DNA of 64,000 nt from Nocardioides sp. Root122 (GCF_001425025.1 NZ_LMDE01000014.1:124001-188000); one strand, 5' to 3'; numbered from the stretch's first letter, positions 41,846-51,044 are shown. Program-made: numbers and translations. Notes: a model not told the origin generated them from the sequence alone.

Positions 41846-42677
41846 CTGGCAGCCCAAGGTCGTCGCGCTCGACATCGACGGCACCCTGCTCGCGTGGGTC
41901 GACGGGCAGACCGAGGACTACGAGACCATCACCCCCGCGGTGTACGACGCCGTGCACCGCGCCCTCGACGCGGGCGCCCACATCGTGCTGTCCAGCGGCC
42001 GCTCGCCGCACGGCATGACGCGCATCGCCGACATGCTCGACGTGCCGCGCGACGGGCACGACCGGCTGTGGATCGTCGCGTCCAACGGCGCCGTGGTGTT
42101 CCGCTACCCGCCGATGGAGGTCGTCCACGAGGAGACCTTCGACGCCGCACCCGCCGTCGCGGCCGTGCTCGAGCACCACCCCAACGCGCTGGTGGCGGTC
42201 GAGGAGCGCGGGGTCGGGGGCTACCGCGTCAACCGGGTCTTCCCCGAGGGCGAGATCTCGGGTGAGCAGATCATCACCGAGGTCGACGACATCGTCGGTG
42301 AGCCGGTCAGCCGCGTGATCATCCGCGACCCCGAGGCCACCGCGCAGGACTTCGTCGACCTCGGCGCCCGCCTCGGCCTGCACGGCACCGACTACGTCGT
42401 CGGCTGGACGGCATGGCTCGACCTCTCCCCGGTCGGCGTCTCGAAGGCCTCCGGGCTGGCGCACGTGTGCGAGGCGCTCGGCCTCGAGGCGAGCGACGTC
42501 CTGGCCATCGGCGACGGGCGCAACGACATCGAGATGCTGCGCTGGTCCGGTCGCGGGGTCGCGATGGGCCAGGCCGTCGAGGAGGTCAAGGCGGCCGCCG
42601 ACGACGTGACCGCCACCGTCCACGACGAGGGTGCCGCGGTCGAGATGTCGCGGTGGTTCCCGCCCGTCGGTGCCTGA
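41838..42677 (+). CDS. HAD-family phosphatase, Cof type (1)
   Basis: A 279-residue haloacid dehalogenase-like hydrolase of the Cof subfamily with a C2 cap. Motif I is VALDIDGTLL near residue 10, motif II LSSGRSPHG near 48, and motif IV IGDGRNDIEML near 225. Such enzymes dephosphorylate sugar phosphates or nucleotides. It begins with TTG inside the serS 3' end, so translation is coupled to serS. A second Cof-type gene lies two genes downstream. Confidence 0.9.
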   Translation: MSDWQPKVVALDIDGTLLAWVDGQTEDYETITPAVYDAVHRALDAGAHIVLSSGRSPHGMTRIADMLDVPRDGHDRLWIVASNGAVVFRYPPMEVVHEETFDAAPAVAAVLEHHPNALVAVEERGVGGYRVNRVFPEGEISGEQIITEVDDIVGEPVSRVIIRDPEATAQDFVDLGARLGLHGTDYVVGWTAWLDLSPVGVSKASGLAHVCEALGLEASDVLAIGDGRNDIEMLRWSGRGVAMGQAVEEVKAAADDVTATVHDEGAAVEMSRWFPPVGA

Positions 42678-43014
42678 GGTGGGCGCCGGGTCCTTCACCT
42701 TCACGGCGCCGCTGTGGCGCTGGACGGCGCGTACGACGTCGCGTGAGGAGTCGGGGGACACCGGCGCGTGGAGCTTCGTGAGCCTGCCGGCCGACGTCGC
42801 CGACGAGGTGCGGGACTCCGCGGGCGAGCCGCGTGGTTTCGGCTCCGTGCGGGTGCACGTCGAGGCGGCCGGCCAGGCCTGGGACACCAGCGTCTTCCCC
42901 GATGCGAGGTCCGGCAGCTTCGTGCTCCCGGTGAAGAAGGCCGTCCGGAAGGCGGCGGGTGTCGGCGAGGGCGACGACCTCACGGTCACGCTCTCGGTGA
43001 GGGACGGCCGGTGA
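42670..43014 (+). CDS. DUF1905 protein
   Basis: A 114-residue beta-rich protein of the DUF1905 family: FTFTAPLWRW at the N-terminus, AWSFVSLPADVADEV, GFGSVRVHVE and TSVFPDARSGSFVLPVKKAVR. Function is unknown. Its GTG start overlaps the upstream HAD gene by eight bases and its end overlaps the downstream HAD gene by four, so four genes from serS onward are translationally linked. Confidence 0.85.
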   Translation: MPEVGAGSFTFTAPLWRWTARTTSREESGDTGAWSFVSLPADVADEVRDSAGEPRGFGSVRVHVEAAGQAWDTSVFPDARSGSFVLPVKKAVRKAAGVGEGDDLTVTLSVRDGR

Positions 43015-43811
43015 CCGCTCCCCGCCTGGTCGCGACCGACCTCGACGGCACGCTGCTCGACTCCGGGGGGCGGGTGTCGGCGCGGACCCGTGCGGTGCTC
43101 GACGAGCTCGACGCCACCGGCGTACCGGTCGTGTTCACCACCGGACGCCCCGTGCGGTGGATGGAGGAGCTCTGGGACGCGGTCGGCGGGCACGGCCTGG
43201 CGATCTGCAGCAACGGCGCCATCGTGTACGACGTCGCGCGTCGCGAGGTACGCGACCACCGGCCCGTCACGCGGGAGGTCGGCCTCGCCCTCGCCGAGGC
43301 GGTGCGCGCTGCGATCCCCGGCACCACCTTCGCCATCGAGCACACCGAGGGCTGGGCGAGCGAGGTGGCCTTTCCCAGGCACCCCGACGACGTCGCCGTC
43401 CGCACCCAGGGGGCCTGGGAGGACATCTTCCGCGACGACGTCGTGAAGGTCCTCGCCGTGCACCGCGACCTGGACCCCGAGGACTTCTGGGACCAGGTGG
43501 CGCGAGCGGTCGGCGACTCGGCGGTGACCACCTGGTCCTCCTCCTTCGCACTCGTCGAGATCAGCGCGGCCGGCGTCACCAAGGCCTCCACGCTGGCGTC
43601 GCTGGCGGCGGAGATGGGGTTCGGGGCCGACGACGTGGTCGCGTTCGGCGACATGCCCAACGACCTGCCGATGCTGGAGTGGGCCGGGACGTCGTACGCC
43701 ATGGCCAACGCGCACCCGTCCGTGCGCGATCTGGCCGACCACCTCGCGCCCCGCAACGACGACGACGGGGTCGCGACGGTGCTCGCCGACCGCTTCGGCC
43801 TGTCTCGCTAG
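43011..43811 (+). CDS. HAD-family phosphatase, Cof type (2)
   Basis: A 266-residue paralogue of the other HAD protein in this operon. Motif I VATDLDGTLLDSGG near residue 8, motif II FTTGRPVRWM near 40, motif III lysine in GVTKASTLASL near 190, and motif IV FGDMPNDLPMLEWAG near 215. Substrate unknown. The GTG overlaps the DUF1905 stop codon (GTGA). Confidence 0.9.
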   Translation: MTAPRLVATDLDGTLLDSGGRVSARTRAVLDELDATGVPVVFTTGRPVRWMEELWDAVGGHGLAICSNGAIVYDVARREVRDHRPVTREVGLALAEAVRAAIPGTTFAIEHTEGWASEVAFPRHPDDVAVRTQGAWEDIFRDDVVKVLAVHRDLDPEDFWDQVARAVGDSAVTTWSSSFALVEISAAGVTKASTLASLAAEMGFGADDVVAFGDMPNDLPMLEWAGTSYAMANAHPSVRDLADHLAPRNDDDGVATVLADRFGLSR

Positions 43812-43821
43812 GCTGCCCGCC

Positions 43822-44409
43822 ATGACCCCCGTCGCCCGACTCGCCGCTGCCCTGCTGCTCGCGTGCGTGGGGCTGGTCGTCACGGTCAGCGCGCCCGCCT
43901 CGGCGGAGTGCACCTGCAAGCAGGGCCAGCTCGCCCAGCAGGTGAAGAAGGCCGACGTCGTCTTCATCGGCACCGTCGACGCAGTCGCCACCGAGGGCCA
44001 GGACCACACCTACACGGTCACCGCGTCCCGCGCCTACCAGGGGGCACCGGAGCGCTCGACGATGGTCGAGTCGGCCGGTGGCCGCAACGCCTGCGGTCTC
44101 GGCGCGCTGGGCGTCGGCACGACCTACGTCTTCTTCGCCACCGGCACCGCGGCCCCCTACGCCGCCGACAGCTGCGGCGGCACAGCCGTCGCCAACCCGA
44201 CCAAGGTCCAGAAGATCGAGAAGCTCCTCGGCGAGGGCACGCCGGTGGAGCCGCCCCCGCCGCCGGAGGCGGTGTTCACCAAGGTCGAAGGCTCCGCGCC
44301 GCCGGGCTTCGCGCGGATGGCCGCGCCCGGAGCGGCCGCGGCGATCATCGGGCTGCTCGGCCTCGTGCTCGTACGCCGCCTCGGTCGGCGCCAGCGGACC
44401 GGGTCCTAG
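43822..44409 (+). CDS. surface-anchored TIMP/NTR-like protein
   Basis: A 195-residue exported protein: signal peptide to about residue 29 (APASA), then a mature N-terminus ECTCKQG whose CxC matches the start of TIMP/netrin-like domains. ADVVFIGTVDAV and VESAGGRNACG follow, with four cysteines in all. A Pro-rich linker (EPPPPPEA) precedes a C-terminal membrane helix and basic tail, so it should be anchored outside the cell. TIMP-like activity is not established for bacterial members. Leaderless (TAGGCT). It ends four bases into the bpa gene on the opposite strand. Confidence 0.78.
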   Translation: MTPVARLAAALLLACVGLVVTVSAPASAECTCKQGQLAQQVKKADVVFIGTVDAVATEGQDHTYTVTASRAYQGAPERSTMVESAGGRNACGLGALGVGTTYVFFATGTAAPYAADSCGGTAVANPTKVQKIEKLLGEGTPVEPPPPPEAVFTKVEGSAPPGFARMAAPGAAAAIIGLLGLVLVRRLGRRQRTGS

Positions 44410-45035
44410 AGGTACATCCCGCCGCTGCCGCCCTGGCCGTCCTCGGACTGGTCGGGCCTCATCTGCGGCACGCCCATCGGCGGGTGGCCGCCCTGCTGGC
44501 CGGCCGGGAGCGCGCGGCGGATCTGCTCGAGCTGGGCGCGGGAGGCCACCTGCTGGGCGTAGATCGCGGTCTGGATGCCGTGGAAGAGGCCCTCGAGCCA
44601 GCCCACCAGCTGGGCCTGCGCGATCCGCAGCTCGCCCTCGGACGGCGTGCCGTCCTCGGTGAAGGGCAGGGAGAGGCGCTCGAGCTCCTCGACCAGCTCG
44701 GGTGCCAGGCCGGACTCGAGCTCCTTGATCGAGGCGGCGTGGATCTCCTTGAGCCGCTGACGGCTGGCCTCGTCGAGGGGAGCAGCCTTCACCTCCTCGA
44801 GCAGCTGGCGGATCATGCTGCCGATCCGCATCACCTTCGCGGGCTGCTCGACGAGCTCGGTGATGTGCCGCTCGCCGTCACCGTCCTCATCGGAGCCGGG
44901 CGCCTGGCCCATGGGCGGGAGGGCGCTCGCGGGGATGGTGCCGATGGGCTGGCCGTCCGGTCCGACGACGACGACCTGGTCCTCCTCGCCGGCGGCGGGA
45001 GTGGCGGTCGGGTCGGACTGCTGCTGCTCCGTCAT
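44406..45035 (-). CDS. bpa: bacterial proteasome activator
   Basis: A 209-residue protein of the Bpa/PafE family (DUF2587), an ATP-independent ring-forming activator of the actinobacterial 20S proteasome. The helical core spans residues 60-165 (MRIGSMIRQLLEEVKAAPLDE, then LFHGIQTAIYAQQVASRAQLE). The C-terminus ends GGSGGMYL, the penultimate-Tyr tail that docks into the proteasome, comparable with the GQYL end of mycobacterial Bpa. Its presence implies proteasome genes elsewhere in the genome. The ATG follows TAGGGT by seven bases. Confidence 0.92.
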   Translation of the reverse strand: MTEQQQSDPTATPAAGEEDQVVVVGPDGQPIGTIPASALPPMGQAPGSDEDGDGERHITELVEQPAKVMRIGSMIRQLLEEVKAAPLDEASRQRLKEIHAASIKELESGLAPELVEELERLSLPFTEDGTPSEGELRIAQAQLVGWLEGLFHGIQTAIYAQQVASRAQLEQIRRALPAGQQGGHPPMGVPQMRPDQSEDGQGGSGGMYL

Positions 45036-45066
45036 GTCCGCAACCCTATGACCCGGTCGGTGGGAG

Positions 45067-46035
45067 TCAGAGGGTGAGCACGATCTTGCCGGTGTGGCTG
45101 CCGTCCTCCATGAGCTGGTGCGCGGTGGCGACGTCCTCGAGCGGCATCGTGGTCTCCACGATCGGGCGGATCGCTCCCGAGGCGACGAGCGGCCAGACGT
45201 TCTCGACGACGCCGCAGCAGATCGCGGCCTTCTCCGCCAGCGGGCGGGCGCGGAGCGACGTGGCGGTGACCGAGGCGCGCTTGCGCAGCAGGGCGTTGAT
45301 GTCGAGCTCGCCCTTGGTGCCGCCCTGCATGCCGATGATCACCAGCCGGCCGCCTGTGGCGAGCGCGTCGACGTTGCGCGCGAGATAGCTCGCCCCCATG
45401 TTGTCGAGGATGACGTCGGCGCCCCCGGCCTCCTTGAGCACGGCCACGAAGTCCTCGTCGCGGTAGCTGATCGCTCGGGAGGCGCCGAGCGAGCGGCACA
45501 TCTCCAGCTTGTCCGGCGACCCGCCGGTGGTGAAGACCTCGGCGCCGCGCGCGGCTGCGAGCTGGATCGCCATGGTGCCGATGCCGCCGGCGCCGCCGTG
45601 CACCAGGAAGCGCTCGCCCTTGGCGAGGTGGGCGGTCATGAAGACGTTGGACCACACGGTCGCCGCCACCTCGGGCAGGGCGGCCGCCTCGACAAGCGAG
45701 ACGCCGGCCGGGACCGGCATGACCTGGCCGACCGGCACCGCCACGCGGGCGGCGTACCCGCCACCGGCGAGGAGGGCGCAGACCTCGTCGCCCACCGACC
45801 AGCCCTCGACGCCCTCGCCGAGTGCGGCGATCCGGCCGCTGCACTCGAGCCCGATGGTCTCCGGCGCGCCCGGCGGCGGCGGGTAGAAGCCCTTCCGCTG
45901 GAGGGTGTCGGCGCGGTTGACCGCGGTCGCGACGACGTCGAGGAGGACCTCGCCCGCGGCGGGGGTGGGCTCGGGGACGTCGCTTACGGACAGGACGTCG
46001 GGACCGCCGGCCCCGGAGGCAACTGCTGCACGCAC
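45067..46035 (-). CDS. NAD(P)H:quinone oxidoreductase, zinc-independent MDR family
   Basis: A 322-residue medium-chain dehydrogenase/reductase of the PIG3/QOR type. It has NRADTLQRKGFYPPPPG near residue 40, the nucleotide loop VHGGAGGIGTMAIQLA near 145 and a substrate lobe without catalytic zinc ligands. It probably reduces quinones with NADPH. GTG start, four bases after the DUF6457 stop codon, in an operon with mobA and that gene. Confidence 0.9.
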   Translation of the reverse strand: MRAAVASGAGGPDVLSVSDVPEPTPAAGEVLLDVVATAVNRADTLQRKGFYPPPPGAPETIGLECSGRIAALGEGVEGWSVGDEVCALLAGGGYAARVAVPVGQVMPVPAGVSLVEAAALPEVAATVWSNVFMTAHLAKGERFLVHGGAGGIGTMAIQLAAARGAEVFTTGGSPDKLEMCRSLGASRAISYRDEDFVAVLKEAGGADVILDNMGASYLARNVDALATGGRLVIIGMQGGTKGELDINALLRKRASVTATSLRARPLAEKAAICCGVVENVWPLVASGAIRPIVETTMPLEDVATAHQLMEDGSHTGKIVLTL

Positions 46036-46039
46036 GCGG

Positions 46040-46363
46040 TCAGTCCTCGTACTCGTCGTCGGTGTGGTCGACCGTGGAGTCGTCGGGCACGTCGTCGTCG
46101 ATGTCGTCGGGGTCGGGGGCGTCGGCAGGGCGGTCCCAGCTCTCGGCGAGCTGCTGCGCGCGGGCGGCCAGCCGCTCGACCTCCTCGGGATCCGCGTCAG
46201 CAGCTCCGGCGGCGAGGCCGAGCATGTAGGCCGTGATGGGTGCCGACTTCTTCTCCACGTTGCGCGCGGACACGCGGGCCAGGTCGAGGATCAGCGCCTC
46301 GTCGACCTCGGCCTCGACGTCGAGCACGTCGGCCAGCTCGTCGATCCAGTCGTGAAGGTTCAC
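46040..46363 (-). CDS. DUF6457 protein
   Basis: A 107-residue helical, acidic protein: NLHDWIDELADVLDVEAEVD at the start, SAPITAYMLGLAAG in the middle, and a disordered Asp-rich tail. This domain is often fused to, or beside, MobA-like nucleotidyltransferases, and here follows mobA in the same direction. It may be a molybdenum-cofactor accessory factor; this is inferred from context only. Confidence 0.8.
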   Translation of the reverse strand: MNLHDWIDELADVLDVEAEVDEALILDLARVSARNVEKKSAPITAYMLGLAAGAADADPEEVERLAARAQQLAESWDRPADAPDPDDIDDDVPDDSTVDHTDDEYED

Positions 46364-46433
46364 GACCCCAATGTCTCGCACCCGACCCGCGTGCGGCAAG
46401 GAACCGGGCGGGAACGGGCCGGTCCGGGCGCGC

Positions 46434-47012
46434 CTACGTGCTCAGGTCGCGCAGGTCGGACCACGTGTCCACGTCGACCGCCTCCTCGCCCACGGCGGGG
46501 ACCAGGGCCAGGTCGAGCGGGGCCAGCAGCCGGTGCAGCGGCATGCCGTGCTGCCCCTCGAGGTCGGGGCGCACCTCGGCGAGCCGGGCGGCGTCGAGGA
46601 CGCCGGCGAGCTGGCGCCGGCCGGACGGATCGGCGAGGAACGCCCCGTCGTGACCGGCGCAGGCCTCGCGCAGCCGCCGCATCGTGCCCGCCGTCGTCCG
46701 CGGCATGTCGACGGCCAGCACGCCGACCAGGCGAGGACGCCGCAGGAGGGCGTCGACGCCCGTCAGGAGCCCGGCGACCGGGCCGCCGCGCGGGGGGTCC
46801 TCGCAGACGAAGGTCACCGGCCGGGTCGTCGGGACCGGCGTCGGGGCGACGACCACGACCTCGTCGGCGTCGAGGAAGGCGTCGATCGCGATCTCGAGCA
46901 GGGTCCGACCGCCGAGCTCCACGCTCCCCTTGTCGGTCCCGCCCATCCGCGCAGCGGTGCCGCCGGCCAGCACGACGCCGCAGAAGCCGGCCGCGGTGAG
47001 GTCGAGGTCCAT
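46434..47012 (-). CDS. mobA: molybdenum cofactor guanylyltransferase
   Basis: A 192-residue nucleotidyltransferase of the MobA family, which attaches GMP to molybdopterin. The N-terminal nucleotide motif is VVLAGGTAARMGGTDK (residues 10-25), followed by PRGGPVAGLLTG near 75 and the metal-binding LAVDMPRTT near 95. A GGAAGG ribosome site precedes the ATG. No other molybdenum-cofactor genes lie in the window. Confidence 0.88.
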   Translation of the reverse strand: MDLDLTAAGFCGVVLAGGTAARMGGTDKGSVELGGRTLLEIAIDAFLDADEVVVVAPTPVPTTRPVTFVCEDPPRGGPVAGLLTGVDALLRRPRLVGVLAVDMPRTTAGTMRRLREACAGHDGAFLADPSGRRQLAGVLDAARLAEVRPDLEGQHGMPLHRLLAPLDLALVPAVGEEAVDVDTWSDLRDLST

Positions 47013-47094
47013 GGGGGCATCCTTCCAGTGAGTGGTCTCGAGGCTCGCTCGCTCGCACCTCAACACCGAGGGGCGGGCGGCCTACGCTGGAGCC

Positions 47095-47862
47095 ATGGCC
47101 GACCAGCTCCGCGTGCGTGTCCACCAGTGGGCGAGCGCGCTCGACCCCGCGGCGAACCGCGCGCGACTGGCCGAGGGCGTGACGTCCGGCGCCGACCTCG
47201 TGGTCCTCCCGGAGGCCTTCGCCCGTGACTTCGGCCAGGCCGGTTCGGACGTCAGCGCCTTCGCCGAGCCGCTCGACGGACCGTTCGCCCACGCGCTCTC
47301 CCGCGCCGCAGACGAGGCGTCGACGACGGTGGTCGCGGGGATGTTCGAGGTGGCCGAGGACCCCGCCCGGCCCTACAACACCCTCGTGGTGGGCGGCGCG
47401 ACCAAGGCGTCCTACCGCAAGATCCACCTCTACGACTCGTTCGGCTACCGGGAGTCCGACCGGCTCACCGGCGGCGCCCCGGAGCCCGTCGTGGTCGAGG
47501 TCGCAGGGTGGCAGGTCGGACTGATGACCTGCTACGACCTCCGCTTCCCCGAGCTGGCCCGGCGGCTCGTCGACGCCGGTGCCGAGGTCGTCGTCGTACC
47601 TGCTGCGTGGCTGCCGGGCGAGCGCAAGGTCGCGCACTGGCGCACGCTCCTCGCCGCCCGGGCGATCGAGAACACCTGCTTCGTCGTGGGTGCCGGCCAG
47701 CCCGAGCCCCGCTACGTCGGCCACTCGGCCGTCTACGGGCCCCTGGGCCAGGAGCTGGCCGCCGCGGGCGCGGGCGAGGAGGTCCTCGAGGTGGTCCTCG
47801 ACCGCGTGGACCTCATTGAGGCGCGCCGCACCAACCCGTCCCTGGCCAACCGTCGGCTGTAA
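47095..47862 (+). CDS. nitrilase-superfamily carbon-nitrogen hydrolase
   Basis: A 255-residue amidase-type enzyme. The Glu-Lys-Cys triad is present: LPEAF near residue 40, YRKIHLYDSFGY near 108, and MTCYDLRFPELAR near 145. The YDLRFPE context places it near omega-amidase/NIT-type members rather than true nitrilases. It acts on a cytoplasmic amide. The ATG follows TACGCT by six bases. It is divergent from mobA across a GCTCGCTCG-type repeat. Confidence 0.92.
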   Translation: MADQLRVRVHQWASALDPAANRARLAEGVTSGADLVVLPEAFARDFGQAGSDVSAFAEPLDGPFAHALSRAADEASTTVVAGMFEVAEDPARPYNTLVVGGATKASYRKIHLYDSFGYRESDRLTGGAPEPVVVEVAGWQVGLMTCYDLRFPELARRLVDAGAEVVVVPAAWLPGERKVAHWRTLLAARAIENTCFVVGAGQPEPRYVGHSAVYGPLGQELAAAGAGEEVLEVVLDRVDLIEARRTNPSLANRRL

Positions 47863-47873
47863 CCTCGTCCGAC

Positions 47874-49058
47874 GTGTCTTCCCCCACCTCCAACCGTGCG
47901 CGCGGGTCGTCCCGCGGCAAGCGGGCGGCCGAGCGGCCGCCGTCGCGGCTGCGGCGTCCCCGCAAGGAGGAGCCGCGACGCACCGGCGCGCCGGTGCCTG
48001 CGGCGCCGGAGGCCCCGGCCACCCGGACCGGGGACACCACGCCGGCCTTGGCCGGCCCGTCGAAGAAGGTCGTCGCGCTCTGGCTCGCGCTCCTCGCGCT
48101 GGGCACCCTCGCGCTTCTCTGGGCGGCCGTCGACGGAGCCCTGAACCGGAGCGACGGGCTCAGCGACCTCGTCCCCGTGCCCGGCTGGCTCGACGGCGCC
48201 GGTGCGGTCGCCGTCGTGACCTCGCTGTCGTGGCTCCTCGCCACCCGCACCGCCGGCCGGTCGCTGGTGTCGGCCGGCCTGGCCCTCTTCCTGGGGGCCG
48301 CGTCGGTGTTCGTGGGCGGCGAGATCCTGCCCACCGGGGCGGCCGTGATGACGTGCGTCGTCGGCAGCGTGTACGCCGTGATGGCGACCGTGCCGGCCGT
48401 CACCTGGTGGAAGGCCGTCCGTGAGGTGCTGCTCGCGACCGCCGTCGCAACCGTGACCTCCCTGGCGGCCGTGGGCTTCGAGCCGACCGTGGCCACCGAG
48501 CGGTTCGACCTCGCCGCGCTGGTGATGGCCCTCGGCCTGGTGTTCACGATCGTCTACCGCCTGGGCGCGGGCCTGCACGGCCTGGGGCGCAGGGGCATGA
48601 TCGTGGTGGCCATCGGCCTGGCGCTGCTCCTCGTCACGCTGGCCTACGCCGAGCTGCTGCGCCGCTACGGCGCCCAGACCTTCGTCTCCTCGGTCCTCGA
48701 CTTCGTCGACGCCACCTCCGACCGCATCGGGGCGTTCCCGCGGCCGCTGGTCGTGCTGCTCGGCATCCCCGCGCTGGTGTGGGGCACCCACGTGCGCGCC
48801 CGCCGGCGGCAGGGGTGGTGGGTGTGCGCCTTCGGCGTCGCGGCGACCGTCCCCCTGGCGACCGGCCTGGTCGCCCCCGACAGCTCCTACCTCGAGGCCG
48901 CGCTGCGAGCGGCGTACTCCCTCGTGCTCGGCCTGCTGATCGGCTACCTGGTCATCCGGGCCGACCTCGCGCTCACCGGCCCGAAGGGTCGGCGTGGGCG
49001 CCGGGCCGAGGAGGCCGGACCCCACCGGCCCGAGCCGAGCCGGTTCGCCGAGCTCTGA
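47874..49058 (+). CDS. polytopic membrane protein, hypothetical
   Basis: A 394-residue protein. The first 60 residues are basic and proline-rich, probably cytoplasmic and disordered, followed by about nine or ten hydrophobic helices and a basic tail. I recognise no family motif or transport signature. It starts 11 bases after the hydrolase gene, so the two may share a transcript. Confidence 0.7.
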   Translation: MSSPTSNRARGSSRGKRAAERPPSRLRRPRKEEPRRTGAPVPAAPEAPATRTGDTTPALAGPSKKVVALWLALLALGTLALLWAAVDGALNRSDGLSDLVPVPGWLDGAGAVAVVTSLSWLLATRTAGRSLVSAGLALFLGAASVFVGGEILPTGAAVMTCVVGSVYAVMATVPAVTWWKAVREVLLATAVATVTSLAAVGFEPTVATERFDLAALVMALGLVFTIVYRLGAGLHGLGRRGMIVVAIGLALLLVTLAYAELLRRYGAQTFVSSVLDFVDATSDRIGAFPRPLVVLLGIPALVWGTHVRARRRQGWWVCAFGVAATVPLATGLVAPDSSYLEAALRAAYSLVLGLLIGYLVIRADLALTGPKGRRGRRAEEAGPHRPEPSRFAEL

Positions 49059-49103
49059 CGTCGGATCGGTGGCTACGCCCGGGTAACCGCTAGCGTCGAC
49101 CGC

Positions 49104-49331
49104 ATGGCCCGCACCAAGTCGCTCGAGATCGTGTCCGAGCTGGTCGCCAACGTGCTGACCATCGAGGTCGCCGAGGGCGACCACGTCGAGGCAGGCGACA
49201 CCGTCGTGCTGCTGGAGTCGATGAAGATGGAGATCCCGATGCTGGCGGAGCGCGCCGGCACCGTGAGTGCCGTCAAGGTGACCGTCGGCGACGTGGTGCA
49301 GGACGGCGACGTGCTGGTCGTCCTCGACTAG
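49104..49331 (+). CDS. single-domain biotin carrier protein
   Basis: A 75-residue biotinyl domain with the modification site LLESMKMEIPML (Lys near residue 41) and the usual symmetric beta sandwich (EGDHVEAGDTVV before and VGDVVQDGDVLVVLD after). It presumably serves as the carboxyl carrier of an acyl-CoA carboxylase encoded elsewhere, since the methylcrotonyl enzyme in this window has its own carrier. Leaderless with TAGCGT seven bases before the ATG. Confidence 0.9.
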   Translation: MARTKSLEIVSELVANVLTIEVAEGDHVEAGDTVVLLESMKMEIPMLAERAGTVSAVKVTVGDVVQDGDVLVVLD

Positions 49332-49349
49332 CGCCCCTACGCTCCTGCC

Positions 49350-49994
49350 ATGACTGCAGCCCGCGCGCGGACGGCCCACCTGGTCGTCGCGGCGGTGGCG
49401 TGGTTCGCGCTGGTCTTCCAGCTGGTGCTCGTGGTCTCCGGCGAGGCGATCCTCGTCGAGGACGACCCGCCGGGGCTGGTGGCGCGCACCTACCGCTACT
49501 TCGCCTACTTCACGATCCAGAGCAACGTCCTCGTGGCCCTGACCTCGACCGTGCTGGCGCGCCGCCCGCGCGAGGACCGCATCGGCTGGCGCGCCGCCCG
49601 CCTCGCCGGCGTCGTCGGCATCACGGTCACCGCGCTCGTCTACTTCGTCCTGCTGCGCGGCCTCATCGAGCTCGAGGGGGCCAACCGGCTGGCCGACGCG
49701 CTGCTGCACATGGTGGTCCCGGCGCTCGCCCTCGTGGTCTGGGCGTGGGTCGGACCCCGCCCCCGCATCGGCGCACGCGAGGTGGCGTACGCCTTGGCGT
49801 GGCCGGTCGCGTGGCTGGCGTGGACCCTCGTGGTGGGTCAGGTCGACGGGTGGGTGCCCTACCCGTTCCTCGACGCCGGCGACGACGGATGGGGTGCGGT
49901 CGCGATCGCCTGCACCGGCATCACGACGGTCTTCCTCCTGCTGTTCGCGCTCTACGCGTGGCTCGACCGAAGGCTCCCACCGGCCCCTCGCTAG
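49350..49994 (+). CDS. Pr6Pr-family membrane protein
   Basis: A 214-residue protein with six predicted helices, matching the Pr6Pr family: RYFAYFTIQSNVLVALTSTVL near residue 50, LLHMVVPALALVVWAWVGP near 115 and PYPFLD near 170. These are thought to be androgen-induced-gene/FAR-17a relatives, and the bacterial role is unknown. Leaderless with TACGCT six bases upstream. Confidence 0.82.
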   Translation: MTAARARTAHLVVAAVAWFALVFQLVLVVSGEAILVEDDPPGLVARTYRYFAYFTIQSNVLVALTSTVLARRPREDRIGWRAARLAGVVGITVTALVYFVLLRGLIELEGANRLADALLHMVVPALALVVWAWVGPRPRIGAREVAYALAWPVAWLAWTLVVGQVDGWVPYPFLDAGDDGWGAVAIACTGITTVFLLLFALYAWLDRRLPPAPR

Positions 49995-50004
49995 TGTCGG
50001 AGGA

Positions 50005-51009
50005 ATGGAATTCCGATACCTCGGCAACAGCGGACTGAAGATCTCCGAGATCACCTACGGCAACTGGCTCACCCACGGATCCCAGGTGGAGAACGACGTC
50101 GCCACGCAGTGTGTGCGCGCCGCCCTCGACGAGGGGATCTCGACGTTCGACACCGCCGACGTCTACGCCAACACCGCGGCGGAGACCGTGCTCGGCGAGG
50201 CTCTGAAGGGCGAGCGCCGTGAGTCGCTGGAGATCTTCACCAAGGTCTACTGGCCGACCGGCCCCAAGGGCAAGAACGACACCGGCCTGTCCCGCAAGCA
50301 CATCATGGAGTCGATCAACGGGTCGCTCCAGCGGCTGCAGACCGACTACGTCGACCTCTACCAGGCCCACCGCTACGACGTGGAGACCCCGCTCGAGGAG
50401 ACGATGCAGGCCTTCGCCGACGTCGTGCGCCAGGGCAAGGCGCTCTACATCGGTGTCAGCGAGTGGACCGCCGACCAGATCCGCGCCGGCGTCGAGCTGT
50501 CGAGGGAGCTCGGCTTCCAGCTGATCTCCAGCCAGCCCCAGTACTCGATGCTGTGGCGCGTGATCGAGGACGAGGTCGTCCCGGCGTCGAAGGAGCTCGG
50601 CGTCTCGCAGATCGTCTGGAGCCCGATCGCGCAGGGCGTGCTCACCGGCAAGTACAAGCCGGGCGCCGAGCCGCCGGCCGGCTCCCGCGCCACCGACACC
50701 AAGGGTGGCGCCGACATGATCTCGCGCTGGATGAAGGACGACGTCCTCACCGCGGTCCAGGGCCTCGAGCCCATCGCCCAGGACTGCGGACTGACCATGG
50801 CGCAGCTCGCCGTGGCCTGGGTCCTGCAGAACGACAACGTCGCCGCCGCCCTCGTCGGCGCGTCCCGCCCCGAGCAGGTCGCCGACAACGTCAAGGCCGC
50901 CGGTGTCACGCTGGACGCCGACGTGATGAAGCGCATCGACGACGCCATCGGTTCGGTCGTGATCCGCGACCCGAAGCTCACCCAGGTGCCGGAGGGGCGC
51001 GCGGTCTGA
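50005..51009 (+). CDS. aldo/keto reductase, Kv-beta type
   Basis: A 334-residue TIM-barrel NADPH reductase. The catalytic tetrad is visible: Asp and Tyr in FDTADVYAN near residue 50, Lys in FTKVYWP near 82, and His in YQAHRYD near 118. The cofactor segment WSPIAQGVLTGKY near 210 fits the Kv-beta/YghZ group. Substrate unknown. A TAGTGT -10 box and CGGAGGA ribosome site both precede the ATG closely. It is followed by two overlapping 61-bp palindromes. Confidence 0.93.
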   Translation: MEFRYLGNSGLKISEITYGNWLTHGSQVENDVATQCVRAALDEGISTFDTADVYANTAAETVLGEALKGERRESLEIFTKVYWPTGPKGKNDTGLSRKHIMESINGSLQRLQTDYVDLYQAHRYDVETPLEETMQAFADVVRQGKALYIGVSEWTADQIRAGVELSRELGFQLISSQPQYSMLWRVIEDEVVPASKELGVSQIVWSPIAQGVLTGKYKPGAEPPAGSRATDTKGGADMISRWMKDDVLTAVQGLEPIAQDCGLTMAQLAVAWVLQNDNVAAALVGASRPEQVADNVKAAGVTLDADVMKRIDDAIGSVVIRDPKLTQVPEGRAV

Positions 51010-51044
51010 GGTCTGGCCCGGGTGCGCCCGCGACCGTAGCGACC

